Source of the DNA: Marivita sp003149565
GTDB lineage: Bacteria; Pseudomonadota; Alphaproteobacteria; Rhodobacterales; Rhodobacteraceae
NCBI RefSeq assembly: GCF_965216415.1
Contig: NZ_CBDCFU010000002.1
Strand: one strand, 5' to 3'
Length of the DNA: 64,000 nucleotides
Part shown: positions 58,897 through 64,000 of the stretch, piece by piece
Layout: each line of letters begins with the position of its first letter
Position numbering within the stretch: the first letter of the stretch is position 1
Notes under the pieces: generated by a model
What the model was told of the DNA's origin: nothing
The model's database searches: none
What the model saw: only the letters and a program-made list of their open reading frames with translations
Program-made: the position numbers and the translations under genes

Positions 58897-60210
58897 GTGC
58901 GCACACGTCTTGCGATCAAACTGCATGCCACGCTTGAACGCTTTTTTCCGGAACGTCGTCTGTTCCTGCGCTCCGACACCGACACACGGTTCATCAGATT
59001 GAAATCCAGCACACAGGCGTTCGCGTTCGCGGGCGCCTCTCTTGTTCTGGCCTGGAGCATCATCGCCACGGCGGTGCTTTTGATGGACTCGATCGGATCG
59101 GGCAATTTCCGCGAACAGGCCCGTCGGGATCTTGAAACCTACCAGCTGCGGCTGAACATCCTGTCGGAAGAACGCAATGCCCGCGCCGCCGAAGCGGTGG
59201 CCGCGCAGGAGCGGTTCAACACGGCGCTGGAGCAGGTGTCGGTCATGCAGTCAAAGCTGCTGGATGCCGAGACCCGCCAGATGGAACTGGAATCCGGTCT
59301 GGAAGCGGTACAACTGAAACTGCGCGATGCCATCCGCGCGCGCGAAGAGGTGCGCACGGAATTGGCCGCATTGCAGAGCGAGATTGCCGAAGGCGGCAGC
59401 GCACTTGCGGCGACCGGCGATGTTGACACAACCACGCTGGATTTCCTGTCCACGGCGCTCGCGCGCACGGCCGAGGAGCGCGATCAGGTTGTGGCTGATG
59501 CGCAGGACGCGCTGATCCGTGCCGATGAGATGGCGACAGAGATCAAGCTGATGGCCGAGAAGAACGACACGATCTTCCGCCAGCTTGAAGAGGCCATGAC
59601 CGTGTCGGTCAAGCCGCTCGACAAGATGTTCGAAGCGGCCGGCATGAACCCCGACACTATCCTCAATCAGGTGCGTCGCGGCTATTCCGGCCAGGGTGGC
59701 CCGCTGATGCCGCTGAGCTTTTCGACCCGTGGCGAGGAACCATCCGAGGACGTGCTGCGTGCCAACCGCATCCTCAACCAGATGGACCGGTTGAACCTGT
59801 ACCGGATCGCCGCAGAAAAAGCGCCCTTCGCCATGCCGATCAAGGATTCGTTCCGCTTTACCAGTGGATTCGGATATCGCTGGGGCCGTTTGCATGCGGG
59901 CACTGATTTCGCCGGAGCTCATGGCACGCCGATCTATGCGACAGCGGACGGTGTAGTGACCTACGCGGGCTGGCAATCAGGATATGGTAGGCTCGTCAAA
60001 ATCCAGCATGAGTTCGGCATCGAGACCCGCTACGCGCATAACTCGAAACTCTACGTGAAGAAGGGTCAAAGGGTCTCGCGCGGAGATAGAATTGCTGCTA
60101 TGGGGAACACTGGACGTTCCACCGGCACCCATCTGCATTACGAAGTCCGTGTCGGCGGCAAACCTGTCAACCCCATGATCTACATCAAGGCTGCAAACGA
60201 TGTTTTCTAA
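58897..60210 (+). CDS. M23 (LytM) family peptidoglycan peptidase with coiled coil
   Basis: The 437-aa protein has one N-terminal membrane helix (about 42-66), a long coiled coil (about 70-235) and a C-terminal LytM domain. Zinc ligands H333 and D337 (HAGTD) and H412-x-H414 (HLH) are all present, so it should be an active endopeptidase. The bactofilin ATG lies inside its last codons. M23-bactofilin pairs shape the cell wall in several alphaproteobacteria. The GTG start at 58897 has a weak binding site. Confidence 0.93.
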   Translation: MRTRLAIKLHATLERFFPERRLFLRSDTDTRFIRLKSSTQAFAFAGASLVLAWSIIATAVLLMDSIGSGNFREQARRDLETYQLRLNILSEERNARAAEAVAAQERFNTALEQVSVMQSKLLDAETRQMELESGLEAVQLKLRDAIRAREEVRTELAALQSEIAEGGSALAATGDVDTTTLDFLSTALARTAEERDQVVADAQDALIRADEMATEIKLMAEKNDTIFRQLEEAMTVSVKPLDKMFEAAGMNPDTILNQVRRGYSGQGGPLMPLSFSTRGEEPSEDVLRANRILNQMDRLNLYRIAAEKAPFAMPIKDSFRFTSGFGYRWGRLHAGTDFAGAHGTPIYATADGVVTYAGWQSGYGRLVKIQHEFGIETRYAHNSKLYVKKGQRVSRGDRIAAMGNTGRSTGTHLHYEVRVGGKPVNPMIYIKAANDVF

Positions 60211-60697
60211 AAGCAAAATCAATGAGCCCGGCCCCAAGTCTGACGAGGCGAGCGCACCGAAACCCGCCATGCCGGACACGTCGCGCCCGTCGACCGAATT
60301 CAAGGCATCTGCCCCCAAGGCCAAGCCGGCGGCTTCGATCCTGTCGAGCGACCTGCACATCACCGGCAATCTCAAGACAACCGGTGACATCAATGTCGAA
60401 GGCACCGTCGAAGGCGATATCCGCGCGCATTTGCTGACCGTTGGCGAAAGCGCCACGATCAAGGGCGAAGTCGTGGCGGACGATGTGGTTGTGAACGGCC
60501 GTGTCGTGGGGCGCGTGCGTGGTCTCAAGGTGCGCCTGACCGCGACGGCGCGCGTTGAGGGTGACATCATCCACAAAACCATCGCCATCGAATCCGGCGC
60601 GCATTTCGAAGGCTCGGTGCAGCGTCAGGACGACCCGCTCAACGGTGGCAAGAAGCCCGTTGCGGCCGCCCCTGCCCCGGCAGCGTCGAACGGCTGA
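60200..60697 (+). CDS. Bactofilin (polymer-forming cytoskeletal protein)
   Basis: This 165-aa protein has the right-handed beta-helix core of bactofilins (about residues 45-135), with repeats such as LHITGNLKTTGDINVEGTVEGDIRAH and a proline/alanine-rich flexible N- and C-terminus. ATG 60200 overlaps the M23 gene by 11 bp. The coupled pair suggests that filaments position the peptidase. A terminator at 60723-60749 follows. Confidence 0.95.
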   Translation: MFSKSKINEPGPKSDEASAPKPAMPDTSRPSTEFKASAPKAKPAASILSSDLHITGNLKTTGDINVEGTVEGDIRAHLLTVGESATIKGEVVADDVVVNGRVVGRVRGLKVRLTATARVEGDIIHKTIAIESGAHFEGSVQRQDDPLNGGKKPVAAAPAPAASNG

Positions 60698-60722
60698 TCC
60701 TTGGATCACTTGGTATGAATGG

Positions 60723-60749
60723 GGCCGCCTTCGGGCGGCCTTTTCTTTT
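60723..60749 (+). terminator. Terminator of M23-bactofilin operon
   Basis: GGCCGCC (60723-60729) and GGCGGCC (60734-60740) pair around TTCG and lead into TTTTCTTTT. It lies 26 bases after the bactofilin stop and just before the convergent DMT stop at 60753. Confidence 0.88.
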
Positions 60750-60752
60750 GGC

Positions 60753-61727
60753 TCAGTCCAGTTTGCCCGAACGCAGGCGTGGTCGCCGCGTCCGGCGTTC
60801 GCGGTAGACGATCATCAAGCCTCCGATAACGATCAGCAACGCCCCCGGCCAGAGGTCCTGCACCGGGGCTTCGTCGAAGAACACCCAGCCCAGAAGAAAC
60901 GCGATGGGGATACCGAAATAGCTGAACGGCGCAAGGTTGCTGGGTTCCGTCATCCGGTACGCCACCACAAGGCACAGCACAGCCGATCCGCCGAACAGCC
61001 CCATCAGGATAATGAAACCGAGGTCCATAAGGCTATCAAGGGGCGTGAAGCCTCCAAGAGACATCGCCAGCGTGAACGCACCCGCCGCAGCCACAATCGA
61101 GGAGTAGAGATTGAAAAGCGGCGTTGGCACCTCTGCATCGATCAGGCGGGCGGTTACTCCGCTCAGTGCATAAAGGAACGACGCGCCCACAGGCAAAACA
61201 AGCGCCCAGGTAAAGGCGTCACTGCCCGGGCGCAAAATCATGATGACACCGACAAACCCGATGGCCACCGCCACCCAGCGCGCCCAGCCGACCCGCTCGC
61301 GCAGGATCGGGACAGCCAGAGCTGTGGTAAAAAGCGCAGTGGTGTAGGAAATCGTGGTCGCCGTGGCGAAGGCCATGATCCCCAGCGACAGGTAGAACAT
61401 CAGTTGCGCAAAGGTCACCGCCACACCGCGCAGAAGCGCCAGCCGCCATTGACGAATACGCATCGGGCGTCCTCCGCGACGCCATGCAGCCGACATCCAA
61501 AGCGCAATCACGCTGGGCACGATGCCGAACAGGTTGCGATAAGCCGACAGTTCGGAGGCAGAGTAACGGGGCGAGAGATACTTGATGATCAGGCCCATGA
61601 GATCGAACAGGAGGAGGGCTGCAATGCTGATCAGAATTCCCAGCACGGCGTTCTCGGTCGTTTTCGACTTGTTGCCCTGCTGGGGGTGTGACGGACCCGT
61701 CCGGTCCAGAGTATTGCGCGGGATCAC
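60753..61727 (-). CDS. DMT superfamily (EamA-type) transporter
   Basis: The 324-aa protein has ten predicted helices in two EamA-like halves (about 25-150 and 165-300), the second starting near LVLPVGASFLYALSG. EamA proteins export small metabolites such as amino acids. The GTG start overlaps the ABC ATPase stop by four bases (GTGA), so it is the last gene of an amino-acid transport operon. A basic tail (RRTRRPRLRSGK) ends it. The substrate is unknown. Confidence 0.93.
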   Translation of the reverse strand: MIPRNTLDRTGPSHPQQGNKSKTTENAVLGILISIAALLLFDLMGLIIKYLSPRYSASELSAYRNLFGIVPSVIALWMSAAWRRGGRPMRIRQWRLALLRGVAVTFAQLMFYLSLGIMAFATATTISYTTALFTTALAVPILRERVGWARWVAVAIGFVGVIMILRPGSDAFTWALVLPVGASFLYALSGVTARLIDAEVPTPLFNLYSSIVAAAGAFTLAMSLGGFTPLDSLMDLGFIILMGLFGGSAVLCLVVAYRMTEPSNLAPFSYFGIPIAFLLGWVFFDEAPVQDLWPGALLIVIGGLMIVYRERRTRRPRLRSGKLD

Positions 61728-62452
61728 AGGACGCGCTTGAGAAAGGCCCGCGTACGGTCTTCGCGCGGGTTTGAGAAAAGTGTCTCGGGCGGGCCTTCCT
61801 CAAGGATGCGGCCTGCATCGAGGAAACAGACCTTGTCGGCCAGTTCGCGGGCAAAGGCCATTTCGTGGGTGGCAAGGATCATCGTCATCCCTTCGGTGCG
61901 CAGCTGCCGCAACACGTCCAGCACCTCGCCCACCAGTTCCGGATCCAGCGCGCTGGTGATCTCGTCAAAGAGCATGATCTCGGGTTGCATCGCCAAGGCG
62001 CGGATAATCGCGACGCGCTGCTGTTGGCCGCCGGAGAGCTGATCCGGGTAGTGGTGCATCCGCTGCCCCAGATCGAACCGGTCGAACAGCGCCTTCACAG
62101 GAGCCTCCAGCGCGTCGCGGCTTTTGCCCAGCACCCGACGCGGGGCCAGCATGACGTTCTCGGCCGCGGTCATGTGTGGGAAGAGGTTGAACGACTGGAA
62201 CACGATCCCGATACGCGCTCGGATCGGCTGCGGGTTCAGCCCGGGTTCGCTGATATCCAAACCGTCAAGCAGAATGCGCCCGTCGTCGATGGGCTCCAGC
62301 AAGTTGATGCAGCGCAGCAGCGTTGACTTGCCCGACCCCGACGCGCCGATCAGGCAGACCATCTCGCCCTCGTCCACCGACAGATCGATGCCGCGACACA
62401 CCATGTTGTCGCCAAAGCTTTTGGTGACGCCTTGAAGGTCCAGTTTCGCCAT
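61724..62452 (-). CDS. Amino-acid ABC transporter ATP-binding protein
   Basis: The 242-aa protein has Walker A GASGSGKST (about 37-45), the Q-loop VFQSFNLFPH, the ABC signature LSGGQQQR and Walker B IMLFDEITSALD. These are typical of polar amino-acid importers (GlnQ/HisP group). Its ATG shares one base with the permease stop (TGATG). It would drive the importer formed with the permease and binding protein. Confidence 0.95.
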   Translation of the reverse strand: MAKLDLQGVTKSFGDNMVCRGIDLSVDEGEMVCLIGASGSGKSTLLRCINLLEPIDDGRILLDGLDISEPGLNPQPIRARIGIVFQSFNLFPHMTAAENVMLAPRRVLGKSRDALEAPVKALFDRFDLGQRMHHYPDQLSGGQQQRVAIIRALAMQPEIMLFDEITSALDPELVGEVLDVLRQLRTEGMTMILATHEMAFARELADKVCFLDAGRILEEGPPETLFSNPREDRTRAFLKRVL

Positions 62453-63303
62453 CAGCTCTGCCGCCGCCGCTGTTTGTTCATCAGGTAATCAGCGTATCGC
62501 GTGGCTGGAATCGTAAGCGCGAGGAAGATCACCGCAGCCCCCACATAGGGTGTGAAGTTGGCCATCAGGGATTTGTAGACCCCTGCCTGCCGGAACACCT
62601 CGACCGGGCCGATGAAGCTGAGCAACGCCACGTCTTTCTGCAGCGCGATAAAGAGGTTCATATTGGCCGGAGCTACGTTGCGGATCGCCTGCGGCAGCAC
62701 GACATAGCGCATGGTTTCGCCGTCCGACAAACCAAGCGATGCCGCCGCCGCGCGCTGGCTGTGATGGATGGAGTCGATGCCCGACCGGATCACCTCGGCC
62801 ACATAGGCGGCATAGACAAGGATGAGCGCCAAGGATCCCCAGATATACGGCGAATTCCACGGTCGCGGCAGGCCAAGGCCGGGCACGCCGAACCCGATCA
62901 GGTAGATCACAAGGATCACCGGCAAGCCGCGAAACACATCCGTATAGATCGCCCCGAAAAGCCGCAGCGGATAGAGCGCGGGCGAGCGCACATCGCGGAA
63001 AAGCGCAATCACCAGCCCCAGAACGGCGATGATCGGCGCGCACCAGAGGAAGATGGCAACGTTCATCAGGAACGCGTCCAGCAAGCCCGGAAAGGTCTTG
63101 GCGAACACCTCGCCGTTGAAAAAGCTGCGCTTGACCGCGTCCCAGCCGGGGGCTAGCGGGACCAGCAGGACAACCGCCAACACGACGGCCAGCGTTGACC
63201 CCGCAGCGATGGTGGTCGACCGTCGCCGCAGGCGGAGTTCATAGGCTTGGCGACGGGTCAGCGCTTGCGCTGACCCGCGTTGCAGACTTGTCTGATCCGT
63301 CAT
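62452..63303 (-). CDS. Amino-acid ABC transporter permease
   Basis: The 283-aa protein has about six membrane helices after a charged N-terminus (about 1-25). The ATPase-docking EAA motif is visible as AAAASLGLSDGETMRYVVLPQAIRNVAP. It belongs to the HisM/GlnP group. Its start is two bases after the binding-protein stop. The importer's substrate is set by the binding protein and is not known here. Confidence 0.94.
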   Translation of the reverse strand: MTDQTSLQRGSAQALTRRQAYELRLRRRSTTIAAGSTLAVVLAVVLLVPLAPGWDAVKRSFFNGEVFAKTFPGLLDAFLMNVAIFLWCAPIIAVLGLVIALFRDVRSPALYPLRLFGAIYTDVFRGLPVILVIYLIGFGVPGLGLPRPWNSPYIWGSLALILVYAAYVAEVIRSGIDSIHHSQRAAAASLGLSDGETMRYVVLPQAIRNVAPANMNLFIALQKDVALLSFIGPVEVFRQAGVYKSLMANFTPYVGAAVIFLALTIPATRYADYLMNKQRRRQS

Positions 63304-63304
63304 G

Positions 63305-64000
63305 TCACTCGATCACGGGAACGCCGGTGGCTTCCTGCAACCATGTGGCTTCGATCTCGGCCAGCTTGCCGGACTCGGTAAGCGCAGTGATCGCCGTGTT
63401 CACGCAGTCGCGCAGCGGGTTGCCTTCTTCAAAGAGCAGACCGAACTGGTCCGGGTTTTCGGAGCGGTCCGCCGGGAACTGACCCAAAAGAACCCCGCCG
63501 TCGACCACAACCGCCGACAGATAGAGCGCCGTTGGCAGATCGAACAGCGCCGCGTCGATCTGGTTGGCCTGCATCGCGGCGGTCACATCGGTGTTGTCGC
63601 CATAAAGCAGCGGGTCTTTTTCCGGTGCCACGATCTCGGTCAGCATCGGCAAGGCGGTTGTGTTGGCATCCGCGCCCCAGACCAGCCCCTTAAGACTGTC
63701 GAGCGTCGCTGTCGCGCCTGCGTCCACCACGCTTTGCGTTGTCAGCACAGCCATCGCCGATGTGTAATAGGGCAGCGAGAAATCGACCATTTGTTCACGT
63801 TCAGGCGTGATCGAGTATTGCTGCATGTTGAAGTCGAAATCCTTGGCCCCCGGCTGGATCGCCTCGTCGAACGAGGTGCGCACCCATTTCACCGCGTCTG
63901 CCTCAAATCCAAGCTCTTCAGCAATCGCATAGGCAACGGCAGCCTCGTAGCCTTCGCCGCTTTCGGGCGCATCGTTGAGCACCCACGGATAATAGGCCGG
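63305..64000 (-). CDS. Amino-acid ABC transporter substrate-binding protein (5' end cut by window)
   Basis: The frame runs from the right window edge to 63305, so the signal peptide and N-terminus are missing; 231 codons are visible. Family-typical stretches include GYEAAVAYAIAEELGFEADAVKWVRTSFDEAI, the QQYSITPEREQMVDFS hinge region and YYTSAMAVLT. It is the first visible gene of a four-gene operon with permease, ATPase and DMT exporter. The ligand is probably a polar amino acid, by family only. Confidence 0.92.
   Translation of the reverse strand, partial: PAYYPWVLNDAPESGEGYEAAVAYAIAEELGFEADAVKWVRTSFDEAIQPGAKDFDFNMQQYSITPEREQMVDFSLPYYTSAMAVLTTQSVVDAGATATLDSLKGLVWGADANTTALPMLTEIVAPEKDPLLYGDNTDVTAAMQANQIDAALFDLPTALYLSAVVVDGGVLLGQFPADRSENPDQFGLLFEEGNPLRDCVNTAITALTESGKLAEIEATWLQEATGVPVIE

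Noticed and set aside
1..64000. CRISPR arrays, rRNA genes, transposase genes
   Set aside because: No spaced identical repeats of CRISPR type, no rRNA sequence and no insertion-sequence transposase were seen in the window.

Overview
The window looks like chromosomal DNA of a marine Roseobacter-group alphaproteobacterium (Rhodobacteraceae). The evidence is GC-rich coding sequence, a dmdA-acuI pair for dimethylsulfoniopropionate (DMSP) use, the trgA-trgB-cysK tellurite locus known from Rhodobacter, a circularly permuted two-piece tmRNA typical of alphaproteobacteria, and an RNase E with the alphaproteobacterial insertion in its S1 domain. The species cannot be named from what is visible.

Layout. 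(a) 1-8,790 is accessory. A compact integrative element of about 7.8 kb (868-8713) sits in the 3' end of tRNA-Ser(GGA), with a 17-bp direct repeat at both ends. It carries a tyrosine integrase, an AlpA-type regulator, three small HTH or hypothetical genes, a repeat-rich possible replication/control region, a zinc-finger protein, and a large single-chain MmeI-like restriction-modification protein overlapped by a second nuclease-like gene. The DNA left of it (1-867) looks like the end of another element stacked on the same site. (b) 8,859-17,785 (minus) is a tight run cfa-trgA-trgB-cysK-mscS-alaX-membrane protein, preceded by a photolyase. (c) 17,918-25,910 (minus) holds a PLP enzyme, a BCCT carrier with a universal stress protein, acuI, dmdA, a DinB-like protein and a DUF2182-DUF1326 pair, with a divergent FadR-type regulator over twin operators. 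(d) 26,702-32,747 holds ccdA, tusA, rne, a YbaK protein and two small membrane-protein genes. (e) 32,764-38,953 holds a candidate small RNA or leader, creatinase, the RHH-DUF4169-fumC-sspB set, an alcohol dehydrogenase and ssrA. (f) 39,005-50,968 holds a membrane patatin, an HD protein, a methyltransferase, Crp and DUF2892, DUF1194, a hydrolase-P450 pair, aldolase, DUF924 and MFS. (g) 51,099-64,000 holds queA, LysR with a divergent NTF2-like gene, an AsmA-like giant, a peroxiredoxin, a DUF455 protein, M23 peptidase with bactofilin, a DMT exporter and an amino-acid ABC transporter cut by the window end.

How parts work together. dmdA and acuI serve the demethylation and acrylyl-CoA arms of DMSP metabolism; a betaine-type carrier lies just downstream. 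trgA, trgB and cysK are a known tellurite/cysteine unit, here continuous with an MscS channel and an AlaX editing protein. SspB and tmRNA, adaptor and tag source for ClpXP proteolysis, lie about 2 kb apart on one strand.

The least explained signals are: tandem integration with paired 12-bp repeats at the element ends; the two-gene restriction module with an AT-rich recognition segment; arrays of 3' hairpins after fumC, a PLP enzyme gene and bcp (the fumC array is four TTCGAA-centred palindromes at 24-25 bp spacing); a structured, terminated RNA before creatinase; and the operator-controlled DUF2182-DUF1326 pair.
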